In this document: positions 51,231 to 61,124 of the stretch, piece after piece | How the letters are laid out: every line of letters begins with the position of its first letter | Position numbering within the stretch: the first letter of the stretch is position 1 | Assembly (NCBI GenBank): GCA_002686945.1 | Contig: NYYZ01000014.1 | Coordinates: forward strand, 3,108-67,107 | DNA from: Planctomycetota bacterium | GTDB lineage: Bacteria; Planctomycetota; UBA1135; GCA-002686595 | Reading direction: 5' to 3' | Length of the DNA: 64,000 bases | The notes under the pieces: model-generated | Told to the model about the DNA's origin: nothing | Database searches by the model: none | What the model saw: the letters and a program-made list of their open reading frames with translations, nothing else | Translations under genes and position numbers: made by a program

Positions 51231-52262
51231 ATGCAAGCGGTTCAAATCACAAAGCACGGGGGCCCCGAGGTCTTGACTCTAGCCGAGGTTCCGCGTCCAG
51301 AACCCGGCCCCGGTGAAGCACTTGTTCGAGTGATAGCGGTCTCGGTCAACCACTTGGACCTTTGGGTTCGTAGAGGGTTGCCTGGGCTTGAGGTGGATTT
51401 TCCGCACATTCTGGGCTGCGATGGCACGGGCGAAGTGGTGGCCGTGGGTGAGGGTGTCAATGCTCTCTCCGTTGGGCAGACCGTCTTGTTGGAACCCGGT
51501 TTCACCAAGGACCACGACTCAGAGTTGGTGCGTCTGGGGCAGGACAACCTGGCTGCAGACTACGGAATTCGAGGAGAACACTGCGATGGCTTCGCAGCTG
51601 AGTATGTGACCCTGGACGCGCGCTACTGCCTGCCTATGCCCGCAGATCTCGATCCGATCACCACCGCGGCCACACCTCTGACTTTCTTGACTGCCTGGGG
51701 CATGCTGATTGAGCGCGCAGAGATCCGCAAGGGTGAGACAGTAATGGTGCTTGGTGCTGGTTCTGGCGTAGGCTGCGCGGCAATTCAAATCGCCCGGCAT
51801 GAGGGCTGTCGTGTGTTCACCAGTGCGCGCGACGGTGAGGCCCGGGCTCTTGGTATTGAACTGGGCGCCGAGGCCGCCGTGGATCACTCCGATCCCAACT
51901 GGCCGAACGAGATCAAGAGTCTGACTGGAGGCGCTGGCGCTGATGTGCTGGTGGAACATGTGGGACCTGCTACTTGGAAAGGCTCCCTGCGCGCACTGGC
52001 GCGACTCGGACGCCTGGTGACCTGCGGCGGCACCACGGGCCCCACGGTTGAGTTGCAACTGCCTCACCTCTTTATCAAACAGCAGTCCATCCTTGGTTCC
52101 ACCATGGGACCGCGAAGCGCCTTGCCCATGATCCTTTCTCGACTGGCTGCGGACGTGTATCGGCCCGTGATTGACCGTATCCTGCCCATGGCTGAAGTGC
52201 GCCAGGCTCATCAGTTGCTCGAGGACAGCGCGGTGCGCGGCAAGTTGGTCCTGGTTCCCTAG
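51231..52262 (+). CDS. MDR-superfamily oxidoreductase (quinone oxidoreductase/alcohol dehydrogenase type)
   Basis: A 343-residue medium-chain dehydrogenase/reductase. The GroES-like domain has VNHLDLWVRRGLPG and HILGCDGTGEVVAVGEG; the Rossmann motif is VLGAGSGVGCAAIQIA. The structural zinc cysteines of classical alcohol dehydrogenases are not evident. By position between a crotonase and a hydroxyacyl-CoA dehydrogenase, an enoyl-CoA or quinone reductase function is plausible, but it cannot be settled by eye. Confidence 0.9.
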   Translation: MQAVQITKHGGPEVLTLAEVPRPEPGPGEALVRVIAVSVNHLDLWVRRGLPGLEVDFPHILGCDGTGEVVAVGEGVNALSVGQTVLLEPGFTKDHDSELVRLGQDNLAADYGIRGEHCDGFAAEYVTLDARYCLPMPADLDPITTAATPLTFLTAWGMLIERAEIRKGETVMVLGAGSGVGCAAIQIARHEGCRVFTSARDGEARALGIELGAEAAVDHSDPNWPNEIKSLTGGAGADVLVEHVGPATWKGSLRALARLGRLVTCGGTTGPTVELQLPHLFIKQQSILGSTMGPRSALPMILSRLAADVYRPVIDRILPMAEVRQAHQLLEDSAVRGKLVLVP

Positions 52263-52285
52263 TCCACCTTTCACTTTCGAATTCA

Positions 52286-53143
<858 letters not shown>

Positions 53144-53145
53144 AT

Positions 53146-53784
53146 ATGGCTGACGATTGGGGATCAACGGAGGGTGGTGGTGGAAAGAAGCGTAATCCTC
53201 TGCTTTGGGGCTGCGGTCTTGGGTGCTTGGGCTTGCTTTTAGTCGCTGGTGTGATGACTTTCATGGGCGTGGGCTGGGTCAAAGACGCCCTGAATCCCGA
53301 GCAAAGTCTCGATAGGCTGGCGGCGACTTTGCCGGTTGAAGAACTGCCCGAAGGCTGGACCCTGGTGTTCGGCAACAAGGTCCCCTTTGTGGGCCTTGAG
53401 GTGTTCATCATGCAGGGACCGGGCGGAGAGGATAAAGGCCACTTGCTCGCTTCGTTCTTTGTTGTGAGTAAAGAAGAAGGTGCGCAAGAACACTGGAATG
53501 AGACCGCGCCCGATCAAGGATCTGACCGCAGTATCGAAATCCAGGGCCGAGTGTTGGAAGGTGTTTATGACGCCAATGCGGGCGGCGGCGCAAGTTTCCT
53601 TCTGATGCTGAGCGAGGATGGTGACATCCCCGTCATCATGGTTCATATTCAGCGACAGAACTCTTCCGTGGAGATCACAGATGAGGAACTCAGATTCTTT
53701 TTCGATTCTTTCTCGATTGGTCCCGAAGGGCCTGGTTCCTGGATCGGACCCGACCAGCCCGACGAGGACACTGACGACCATTGA
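53146..53784 (+). CDS. Single-pass membrane protein of unknown function
   Basis: A 212-residue protein with one transmembrane segment (residues 19-42, WGCGLGCLGLLLVAGVMTFM) after a Gly/Lys-rich start. The extracytoplasmic part has LPVEELPEGWTLVFGN and ends in an acidic tail (DQPDEDTDDH). It starts 2 bp after the dehydrogenase stop and overlaps the next gene. The two proteins may be distantly related: each has a Gly-Trp following a Leu/Phe-Pro (LPEGW, FPGGW) at a similar distance from the membrane segment. Confidence 0.72.
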   Translation: MADDWGSTEGGGGKKRNPLLWGCGLGCLGLLLVAGVMTFMGVGWVKDALNPEQSLDRLAATLPVEELPEGWTLVFGNKVPFVGLEVFIMQGPGGEDKGHLLASFFVVSKEEGAQEHWNETAPDQGSDRSIEIQGRVLEGVYDANAGGGASFLLMLSEDGDIPVIMVHIQRQNSSVEITDEELRFFFDSFSIGPEGPGSWIGPDQPDEDTDDH

Positions 53785-54494
53785 GTAGTTCCAGAGAGAG
53801 TGTTGGGGGTGTGCTGGCTCTTTTCGGGGGCCTGGCATTGCTGGGCATGACCTTTTCCGGTCAATGCTCCCGCCCTGTGCAGGCTTTGGATGCGGGATCA
53901 TTTCTGGAGACAGTATTTGATCCCAAGGGCTTTCCCGGAGGATGGCAGGTGGAGGCCTGCGAGGCCATGCCCGATGGGCGCACCCTGATGCGACTATCGT
54001 CGCTGGGGGAACCGGTGCCGGAATTCGTGGTCGGGGAAGAGGAGAGCGCCGCTCTGGCGAAGATTCCCAAGGGTCTTGGACGGAAAGGCCCCAAGCCCTG
54101 GCCGCACCTGAAGGAGCGGTTTGGACTCGGTGCAAGCGCCGCGCTCCTGGTGCAGCATCCTCTCAAGACCAGTATGAAGGAGCGCAAGCGCAACTTCCGT
54201 GATCTCGGCTACAAGACCATTGAACAGGTCGAATTCAAAGGTGAGGCCGTTCCCATGAATGCCGGGCGTGTCCCCTGGGGTCTCTTTGAAGTGCCCTGGG
54301 TGCACATGCGGCACTTCGAGAGGGTCGACGACAAGCCGACTTTCCACGATACGATCCGGGTGGATCTCTCCAGCGGTCCCCAGGCGATGATCTTGTACCT
54401 GACCTTTCCGCCAAGGGCTCGCGCCGTCGAAAAAGCATTGGATCCGTTCATCACCGCCTGGGCACCGCTGATTGTAGAACCGGCGAAGAACTGA
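53781..54494 (+). CDS. Exported or anchored protein of unknown function
   Basis: A 237-residue protein with an N-terminal hydrophobic stretch (VLALFGGLALLGMTFSG) followed by Cys. The start is TTG at 53781, overlapping the preceding TGA as TTGA, which parallels the ATGA overlaps elsewhere in this window. No catalytic motif is visible. It ends the crotonase operon, tail-to-tail with glcF. Confidence 0.68.
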   Translation: MSSSRESVGGVLALFGGLALLGMTFSGQCSRPVQALDAGSFLETVFDPKGFPGGWQVEACEAMPDGRTLMRLSSLGEPVPEFVVGEEESAALAKIPKGLGRKGPKPWPHLKERFGLGASAALLVQHPLKTSMKERKRNFRDLGYKTIEQVEFKGEAVPMNAGRVPWGLFEVPWVHMRHFERVDDKPTFHDTIRVDLSSGPQAMILYLTFPPRARAVEKALDPFITAWAPLIVEPAKN

Positions 54495-54518
54495 CCCTTG
54501 CGTACAGAGCAATGGGGT

Positions 54519-55853
54519 CTAGCTCTTGGTCGGGGAACTGGTTGGCGATCCCCCCGGGGATTCCCTGCCCAATGAGTCGGCGATTGTCTCTGCCAGGTGC
54601 TGAGTCTGGACTTTCAAATTTGCCCTCTGGAAACCGGCTTGCCAGTGCATTTGGCAACCGGGATTGGCTGTGACCAGCAGTTCCGCGCCGCTGGCCTGGA
54701 ATTCTTCGATCTTGGCGTCGAGCAACGCGTTTGATTCTTCCGGATGCAGGAGGGCATGGATTCCAGCGGAACCGCAGCATGACTGGGAGGATGCCAACTC
54801 CACGCGCTTGGCCGCGGGAATCAGGTCCAGCAGGTTGCGTGGTTCGGCGCTGATTTCTTGGCCGTGGCAGAGGTGACAGGGATCGTCCCAGGCGAGCTTG
54901 CGTTCAGGCCCCGCCTTGAACTGTGCTTGCAGTCTCCGCGCACGATCCGGCTGGGCGACGAACTTGGAAAAGTCTGTCACTCGTTCGGAGAAGGCATTTG
55001 CCCGCGCAAGCCAGTCTGGGTCGTCGGCGAAGAGGCGCGGGTACTCGGACATGTGTGCCCCGCAACCCGCGGAGTTGACCACGATAGGCAGGGGTGCACT
55101 TCCGTCAATTGCTTCAAAGGCCTGAATCGTCTCTTGTGCCAATTGTCGAGCCTCTTCCAGGTCACCGTTGTGTGCGTGCAAGGCTCCGCAACAAGCGTGG
55201 TCTGCTGGCGTGAGAACATCCGCACCCAAGGCGTTGAGTGTCTGGGCCGTGGCTCGGTTCACAGTCCCAAAGAGCTGCCGCTGAATACAACCCTCCAGCA
55301 TGGTTACGGTCTCCAGGGACTCGCTGGTGCTGGGTGAGATGCTCGGCAGGCTACGGCGCTGGTCTGCCGGAGGAAAGACTGGCATGCTGGCCAGGGTTGC
55401 GCCGCGGCTACCCAAGAGAGGCGCCATGAGTCTGGGCAGGTGCAGGGTCTGCGCCAGACGCACTACCCCCGCCAGCAACGCCAGCACCCGCCGATTGGGC
55501 AGCACCACGCGGAAGCCCAACCAGCGCAGGAAGCGAGGTACCAGACCGGGGGCGGGCAGCTGGTTCCGCGCACTCTCCATAAGGGCTCCAAACTGGACTC
55601 CCGCAGGACAGACGGTTTCGCAGTTGCGGCATACCAGACATGAGTCGAGGGCCTGCACACAATCGGTGTCCGGTTCCAGGCGTCCTTCGCCAAGGGCTCG
55701 CATCAAGTGAATCCTTCCGCGGGGACCTTCTGACTCCCGGCCGCTCTCGCGATAGGTTGGGCAGGAGTTCAGACACAGGCCGCAGTGAATGCAGTCAAGG
55801 GTCAGGTCATAGTCAAGGGGCAGTCGCCGGGCTCCTGTGGCGGGGGAGTTCAT
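54519..55853 (-). CDS. glcF: Glycolate oxidase iron-sulfur subunit
   Basis: A 444-residue electron-transfer subunit of glycolate oxidase. Two [4Fe-4S] motifs are at CIHCGLCLNSCPTYR and CLVCRNCETVCPAGV; the CCG-domain cysteines follow at CCGALHAHNG and QSCCGSAGIHALLHP. It passes electrons from the flavin subunits to the quinone pool. Its ATG overlaps the glcE stop by 4 bp. Confidence 0.93.
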   Translation of the reverse strand: MNSPATGARRLPLDYDLTLDCIHCGLCLNSCPTYRESGRESEGPRGRIHLMRALGEGRLEPDTDCVQALDSCLVCRNCETVCPAGVQFGALMESARNQLPAPGLVPRFLRWLGFRVVLPNRRVLALLAGVVRLAQTLHLPRLMAPLLGSRGATLASMPVFPPADQRRSLPSISPSTSESLETVTMLEGCIQRQLFGTVNRATAQTLNALGADVLTPADHACCGALHAHNGDLEEARQLAQETIQAFEAIDGSAPLPIVVNSAGCGAHMSEYPRLFADDPDWLARANAFSERVTDFSKFVAQPDRARRLQAQFKAGPERKLAWDDPCHLCHGQEISAEPRNLLDLIPAAKRVELASSQSCCGSAGIHALLHPEESNALLDAKIEEFQASGAELLVTANPGCQMHWQAGFQRANLKVQTQHLAETIADSLGRESPGGSPTSSPTKS

Positions 55854-57091
55854 GATTGCCTGTCCGGGGAAGAAGCACTCGAACTCAGAATGCCAGCAGG
55901 ATCGAGGCCTTGGGTCAAGCGAGTTGTCCAGGTGCTGGGATCACTGGGGAAATGGTCGGCGTGTAGATCTGAACTGACACGCAGGGGGCGAACGAGTGCT
56001 GCTTGCTCCGTGATGCTTTCGGCCCAAGATGGTCGTACCCGCACTGGCTCATTTCCATCCACTCCCACCAGAATCCGGCCCGCGCTGCAGTCCACCCATA
56101 GGTCTGTGCTTGCGGGCAACTGGGCTTCAAGGTCGCCCAGCAGAGTTGAACACTGTCTCAGGGAGCCTTGGATGTCCCAGGCGAAGAGGTTCTCTGATCC
56201 CGCCTCGGTGGCGTCTCTTCGTTGCCTGGTCGCTTCCAGGTCAAAGGCCTCGGCCGATCCCCCGAGGGCGGCCATTACTTGCTCTTGATCTGCTCCTACT
56301 TGACTCGCGCAGCCAGCAAGCCCTCCTCTGAGGAGTACTCTCGACTCAGCGCGGGTCAGCACCAGCCATGTCAATCGGGGCATGGCCTGCTTGACTTCCA
56401 AAGCTTTGACAAGTCCCTTGGCGCAATCTGCGACAGGCAGGGAGAAGCTCCACTCCCGCTGTGGTTCAGCCACCAGCCGCAGACTTGCTTCGAGAATGAT
56501 CGCCAGGGTCCCGCGGGATCCGGTGTACAGCCGATGCAGATCGAACCCGGTGACATTCTTCACTTGCCGACCGCCGCTCTTGGCCAACGTGCCGTCGGAG
56601 AGCATGACCTGCATGCCCAGCACATGATGGCGCAGGGGTCCATACTTCATTCGATCAGGGCCCGAGCGCCCTGATCCCAGAACTCCACCCAGGGTCGAGG
56701 ATTCGGCGGCAGGCAGGTCCGCAGGCAGGCGCTCGCCTGATGGGGCGACCGCACTGATGAGGTCGCTCCAAGCGGTGCCTGCTTGTGCGGTAATGGTGCC
56801 CTCCCCTGGGATCTGCTCGATGATCCCTGACAATTGAATCAGGCTGATCGGGATGGGTGTGAAGCCTGGAGTCTTGAAGGCATCGGGTCGACACCAGGCA
56901 AGTTGGCTTCCAGAACCGATGGGCAGCAGCGGGCTGCTCTGTTGTCGAGCTTCTTTGAGCACCGCTGCCAGCTGAGCATGGTCCCTGGGTTCCAGGCAGG
57001 TCAGCCCCCGGGTTTCTCCCAGGGCGCAGCCAGATGCCTGGGACAACCGCAATGCGCATTCGGCGGGGCTCATGGCGCTGGGGCTTGTCAC
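55850..57091 (-). CDS. glcE: Glycolate oxidase FAD-binding subunit
   Basis: A 413-residue flavoprotein of the FAD_binding_4 type. PIGSGSQLAW is the FAD pyrophosphate loop, STLGGVLGSGRSGP and GRQVKNVTGFDLHRLYTGSRGTL (in part) the GlcE-type central block. It overlaps glcD and glcF by 4 bp on each side. Confidence 0.9.
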   Translation of the reverse strand: MTSPSAMSPAECALRLSQASGCALGETRGLTCLEPRDHAQLAAVLKEARQQSSPLLPIGSGSQLAWCRPDAFKTPGFTPIPISLIQLSGIIEQIPGEGTITAQAGTAWSDLISAVAPSGERLPADLPAAESSTLGGVLGSGRSGPDRMKYGPLRHHVLGMQVMLSDGTLAKSGGRQVKNVTGFDLHRLYTGSRGTLAIILEASLRLVAEPQREWSFSLPVADCAKGLVKALEVKQAMPRLTWLVLTRAESRVLLRGGLAGCASQVGADQEQVMAALGGSAEAFDLEATRQRRDATEAGSENLFAWDIQGSLRQCSTLLGDLEAQLPASTDLWVDCSAGRILVGVDGNEPVRVRPSWAESITEQAALVRPLRVSSDLHADHFPSDPSTWTTRLTQGLDPAGILSSSASSPDRQS

Positions 57092-58533
57092 AGCTTGCCT
57101 TCTGGACTAGCCATGGGAGAGAGGGGCAGGCCTGCGTTGCGCACTTCGCGACAGGCACGTAGGGGCAGAACCTTGGTCGGGTTCATACGTCGCTTTGGAT
57201 CGAGGGCGTCCCTCACCCGGTGCATGACGCTGAGGTCATCGTCGTCAAAGAGATCACACATGTGGGTCATCTTCTCGAGGCCCACCCCGTGCTCTCCGGT
57301 CAAGGAGCCTCCGCGTTCAATGCAGGCTTCCATGATCAAGCGACCCGCCTCCAGCACTCGGCGCACCTCGTCCTCGTCTCGTCGGTCATAGGCAATGTTG
57401 GGGTGCAAGTTGCCGTCCCCAGCATGGAACACATTGCCCAGGCGCAGGTTGCGTTCCGCGGCGATTTCGACGGCCAGGTGGACGATTTCGCGTAGGCGTG
57501 TCCGCGGCGCGACCACATCGGCCACATAGAGGTCGGGGGCCACGCGCCCCATGGCTCCGAAGGCGCCCTTGCGCCCGGCCCAAAGCCGCGCACGTTCGGC
57601 TCCATCACTGGCGCGTCGGGTTTCGATGGCCTCGTGCTTCTTCGCCAGTTGCAGTACCAGATCGATGGTTTCCTGAACTTCCAACGCGCCACCTTCCGCT
57701 TCCACCAGCAGCACCGCTTCTGCACCCCTTGGATAGCCGGCCGCAAAGACGCTGTCCTCCACCGCCGTGATCGTCAGCTTGTCCAGAATCTCGATGGCCG
57801 AGGCCTCGATGTGTGCCGCAATGGCCTCAGAAACGCAGTCGCAGGCCGCATCCAGGCTGCTGAAGACCGCGATGATTGTCTGGATCTCTTCAGGGAGGAC
57901 TTCAAGGCGGAAATTGATTTCGGTCACCACACCGAACATGCCTTCGCTGCCGCTGATCAGTCCCACAAGATCCAGTCCGGCAGGATCCGCATGACTGGTC
58001 AGGAGGTCGAGGATCTCGCCTTGAGCATCCACCAACTTGAGCCCACGCACATGGCGGGTAGTGGCACCGTGCATGAAGCAATGGGGGCCGCCAGAGTTAT
58101 TGGCCACATTGCCGCCCAGGGTGCAAGCAGCCTGACTGGAGGGATCAGGGGCATAGAACAGGCCATGGGGTTTGGCGGCCAGACTGAGATCTGAATTGAC
58201 CACGCCCGCCTGCACGTGAGCTGTGCGCTCAATGGGATCAATGCCGAAGATCCTCCGCATGCGTGCGGTCCCAACGGTTACCCCTCCCTGTACGGGTGAG
58301 GCGCCACCGGTCAGGCCAGTGCCCGCACCCCGGGGTACTAGGGGCACTCCCTCCTTTGCAAGCAGCTGCATGACTCGCACGGTTTCACTCGTGTCCAAGG
58401 GCAGCACGATCGCTATGCCTTGGCCACGCACCAAAGAAAACCCGTCCGACTCCCAGGCCAGGGAGTCAGAGCCCGTGATCACATTGCGCGGTCCGACGAT
58501 GTTGCGCAACTCGTTGATCCAGGCCTCAGTCAC
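57088..58533 (-). CDS. glcD: Glycolate oxidase FAD-linked catalytic subunit
   Basis: A 481-residue flavoprotein that oxidises glycolate (or D-lactate) to glyoxylate. PRGAGTGLTGGASPVQGG is the FAD loop; CTLGGNVANNSGGPHC and SEGMFGVVTEINFRLEV are typical; the C-terminal GNVFHAGDGNLHPNI and GGSLTGEHGVGLEK carry the conserved His residues. The three-subunit glcDEF set is complete. glcD starts by overlapping the stop of the ROK kinase gene. Confidence 0.94.
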   Translation of the reverse strand: MTEAWINELRNIVGPRNVITGSDSLAWESDGFSLVRGQGIAIVLPLDTSETVRVMQLLAKEGVPLVPRGAGTGLTGGASPVQGGVTVGTARMRRIFGIDPIERTAHVQAGVVNSDLSLAAKPHGLFYAPDPSSQAACTLGGNVANNSGGPHCFMHGATTRHVRGLKLVDAQGEILDLLTSHADPAGLDLVGLISGSEGMFGVVTEINFRLEVLPEEIQTIIAVFSSLDAACDCVSEAIAAHIEASAIEILDKLTITAVEDSVFAAGYPRGAEAVLLVEAEGGALEVQETIDLVLQLAKKHEAIETRRASDGAERARLWAGRKGAFGAMGRVAPDLYVADVVAPRTRLREIVHLAVEIAAERNLRLGNVFHAGDGNLHPNIAYDRRDEDEVRRVLEAGRLIMEACIERGGSLTGEHGVGLEKMTHMCDLFDDDDLSVMHRVRDALDPKRRMNPTKVLPLRACREVRNAGLPLSPMASPEGKL

Positions 58534-59441
58534 TTCTTGTCTCCCGCAAGGCGGGCTGCGCCGATCCAGCCCGCATCGGATCCCAGTGTGGCACGAACCA
58601 CGACTGGTTCGGGCGTTCCGTAGCGGCGTTCGGCAAGAGTCTCCATGACGCCGGCGTGTAATTGTGGCAGGGCCGCGCTGAAACCGCCGGCGATGACGAA
58701 GAATGTGATGTCCAGCAAGGAGACCACATAGGAGAGTCCGCGCCCCAGGTCGCGACCCACTGCATGTAGCAAATCTCGCTCGGCTCCTTCGCCTGCTGCT
58801 GCCAGGCGACAGAGTTCAATCGTGTCATCACAGAGGCCCGCTTCGCGGGCGCGACGTCGTACATGGGTGGCAGACGCCAAGGTCTCCAGGCAGCCGGCAC
58901 TGCCGCAGCCACAGGGGTGCCCCCCCTGTTCCTGGGGCAGGACTACGATGTGACCAACTTCGCAAGCCATGCCGTGAGGCCCTGTGTAGAGCCTGCCGTG
59001 TTGTATCAGGCCGCCGCCGATGCCCGTTCCCAGGGTGACCAGGCACATGTCCTCCTTGCCTGCGCCGGCTCCGCGCCATTGTTCTCCGTAGGCTGCCAGG
59101 TTCGCATCGTTGTCCACGAGCACTCTTTCTTCGGCGAGGTCCAAGCGCTTCGAGACTTCCGAAGTCAGTTTGCGTCCAACGAGGTTCTGCAGATTGGCGC
59201 TGGCGCGTAGTGCACCGGTTTGGGGATCAAAGACTCCGGGGCAGCCGATTCCCAGGGCATCGAAGGAACCGAATGAGCGTGCGTATTCGCAGAGACGGTC
59301 GAGGAAGACATCAGGGCCATCCTCAAGCTGCGTGGGCAGGCTTTCGGGGGCGCTGACGAGTTGACCCTCGGGCTCGACCGTTCCAGCCTTGACCGAAGTT
59401 CCACCGATGTCGAGACCCAGGAAGCGCCCATTCGGCGGCAT
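58530..59441 (-). CDS. ROK-family sugar kinase, glucokinase-like
   Basis: A 303-residue ROK kinase. The phosphate-1 motif is GLDIGGTSVKAG; the catalytic Asp is in VDNDANLAAYGE; TLGTGIGGGLI is phosphate-2; the zinc site is CGCGSAGCLETLAS with the His in EVGH. It likely phosphorylates glucose or an N-acetylated hexosamine. It sits between the GlgA-like gene (6-bp gap) and glcD (4-bp overlap), joining carbohydrate and glycolate metabolism in one operon. Confidence 0.92.
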   Translation of the reverse strand: MPPNGRFLGLDIGGTSVKAGTVEPEGQLVSAPESLPTQLEDGPDVFLDRLCEYARSFGSFDALGIGCPGVFDPQTGALRASANLQNLVGRKLTSEVSKRLDLAEERVLVDNDANLAAYGEQWRGAGAGKEDMCLVTLGTGIGGGLIQHGRLYTGPHGMACEVGHIVVLPQEQGGHPCGCGSAGCLETLASATHVRRRAREAGLCDDTIELCRLAAAGEGAERDLLHAVGRDLGRGLSYVVSLLDITFFVIAGGFSAALPQLHAGVMETLAERRYGTPEPVVVRATLGSDAGWIGAARLAGDKK

Positions 59442-59447
59442 CAGTGA

Positions 59448-60935
59448 TCAACCCCTCCTCGGTGGCGAGCGGCGGCGTACTCGTCGGTAGGCTCTGAGTT
59501 GTTCCTTGGCAGCCGCAGCCCAGGAGTTGTCCTCGCCAAGACAACGCAGGACCATTTGTTTCCAGTCAGGGGCACTCTTGTATTGCTGCCGCGCTGCATC
59601 TATGCCGTCTTCAAGCATGGATTCCGAGTCATAGGTCTTGAAGCCGAATCCCGTGCCGTTGCGTTGATCTACACGCACATCCCGGACCACGTCGGAGAGC
59701 CCGCTGTTGCTGTAGGCCACGGGCACAACCCCGTAACGCATGCCGATCGCCGGGAGGGTGGGCGCTGCATGAAAGTGGGAGGGCAAGAGCAGAATATCGG
59801 ATCCACCTAGCAGCACATGAGCGGTGTTGACATTGTAGCCCTCGATGATGCGGCAGCGACCGGCGAAGGTCTGCTCGATGGTGTGCAGGCGCTCGAGGAC
59901 TTCCGGGCTGCCGGGGCCCATCATGACCACTTGCACCGAGCGCTCCAGCAGAGGCGTGATGGCTTCGGAGACAATGTCGAAGCCACCATCGCTGTCAAAC
60001 TGGCCGATCACGCAGATCAGGGGCGTACGCGGGCCGTTGTCCAGTTTGAGCGCACGTTGCAAGGAGACCTTGCATTTGCGCTTGCCGGAGGTGGGATCCT
60101 TGTCCTCGGGGCCATAGGTCTGGGCCAGCAGCGGGTCGCAGGAGGGATCCCAGGAGCGATAGTTGATGCCAGGCGTAATTCCTACGATTTCTTTTTCGCG
60201 GCGTCTGAATGTATCGAACACCGAGTTGTCGTTGGGCATGGCCGCAACTGTGTCCACCAGGGTGGGTGAGTTCGTGCCGATGATCGTGGCGTACTCAGCA
60301 CCGGCCTTGAGGTAGTTGATCTTGCCTCCCAATTCCACGCCACCAATGGCGTGGAACTCCTTATGGGAGATCCCGATCTTGGGCAGGATCTCGCGCTCGA
60401 AGCTGCCTTGCATAGCAGTATTCTGCACTGCGAAGAAGGTACCGGCCTTGGTCGCTGGATGCTTCTTGTCCTTCTGCAGGTAGTCGAGTCTTTGGAAGAC
60501 GGGGATCAGGCCGGTGGTCCAATCGAAGCAGTGGATCACGTCCGCCGCAAAGCGGATCAACTCCAGTCCTTCCAGGACAGCCCGGGCAAAGATTGAATAG
60601 CGGCGCCAGTTGTCTTCATAGGGACCTTGGGTGTCCCCATAGGGATGGCGAGTGCGAAAGAGTTGCGCGTGGTCCACCAGCACGATTTCGAGTTCGTTCA
60701 GCTGGCCCTGCATCAGGCGGACCCGTACCGAGTCAGCGCCGTCCGGCAGGGTGAGGCTGCCTACATTCTTGAGGCCGCTCAGGATGTTGGTGTCGATGTC
60801 CTTGGTCAGGGGCAGAAATACCCGCACATTTGCACCTGCCCCCACCAGAGCATGGGGCAGTTGTTCAGCGATCTCGGCGAGGTTGGTGCGTCGCACCAGG
60901 CTCTGGAGTTCGGGAGTTGCGAAGGCGACCTTCAC
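59448..60935 (-). CDS. Glycogen synthase (GT5)-fold protein with altered active site
   Basis: A 495-residue protein with the overall GlgA pattern. I start it at GTG 60935 so that the first strand reads KVAFATPE as in GlgA; the frame is open to 61037 without homology. GITPGINYRSWDP and MRYGVVPVAYSNSGLSDVV are clear GT5 landmarks. Key catalytic residues are replaced: the KTGGL loop is R-R-T-N-L (residues 15-19), the Arg/Lys of the R...QKG segment is GQFDSDGG, and the Glu of EPCGL is H-A-A-P-T. Either the enzyme uses a different donor or it is non-catalytic. First gene of the ROK-glcDEF operon. Confidence 0.8.
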   Translation of the reverse strand: MKVAFATPELQSLVRRTNLAEIAEQLPHALVGAGANVRVFLPLTKDIDTNILSGLKNVGSLTLPDGADSVRVRLMQGQLNELEIVLVDHAQLFRTRHPYGDTQGPYEDNWRRYSIFARAVLEGLELIRFAADVIHCFDWTTGLIPVFQRLDYLQKDKKHPATKAGTFFAVQNTAMQGSFEREILPKIGISHKEFHAIGGVELGGKINYLKAGAEYATIIGTNSPTLVDTVAAMPNDNSVFDTFRRREKEIVGITPGINYRSWDPSCDPLLAQTYGPEDKDPTSGKRKCKVSLQRALKLDNGPRTPLICVIGQFDSDGGFDIVSEAITPLLERSVQVVMMGPGSPEVLERLHTIEQTFAGRCRIIEGYNVNTAHVLLGGSDILLLPSHFHAAPTLPAIGMRYGVVPVAYSNSGLSDVVRDVRVDQRNGTGFGFKTYDSESMLEDGIDAARQQYKSAPDWKQMVLRCLGEDNSWAAAAKEQLRAYRRVRRRSPPRRG

Positions 60936-61090
60936 GGTGCTGTGGAGTGATTGATGGTGGGGGTCTGAACCCGCTTTGGACCTGTAGAGGGGCCTCAGGT
61001 GGGCCCACGGAGAGGGCGGGGATTGTCCCGCAATCACAGGAACCTAGAAACCGTAGCTGGATTTAGCTTCCCCGGGCTTCGGAGCACCGA

Positions 61091-61119
61091 CGTAACTCTC
61101 TAACAGACAAAGGGTTACG
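61091..61119 (-). terminator. Stem-loop just after the M48 peptidase gene
   Basis: CGTAACTCT (61091-61099) and AGGGTTACG (61111-61119) form a 9-bp stem with one wobble and an 11-nt loop, 5 bp beyond the stop of the M48 gene. On the plus strand it is followed by ATTTTT. On the minus strand, the sense of the gene, no T-run follows. Confidence 0.4.
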
Positions 61120-61124
61120 ATTTT

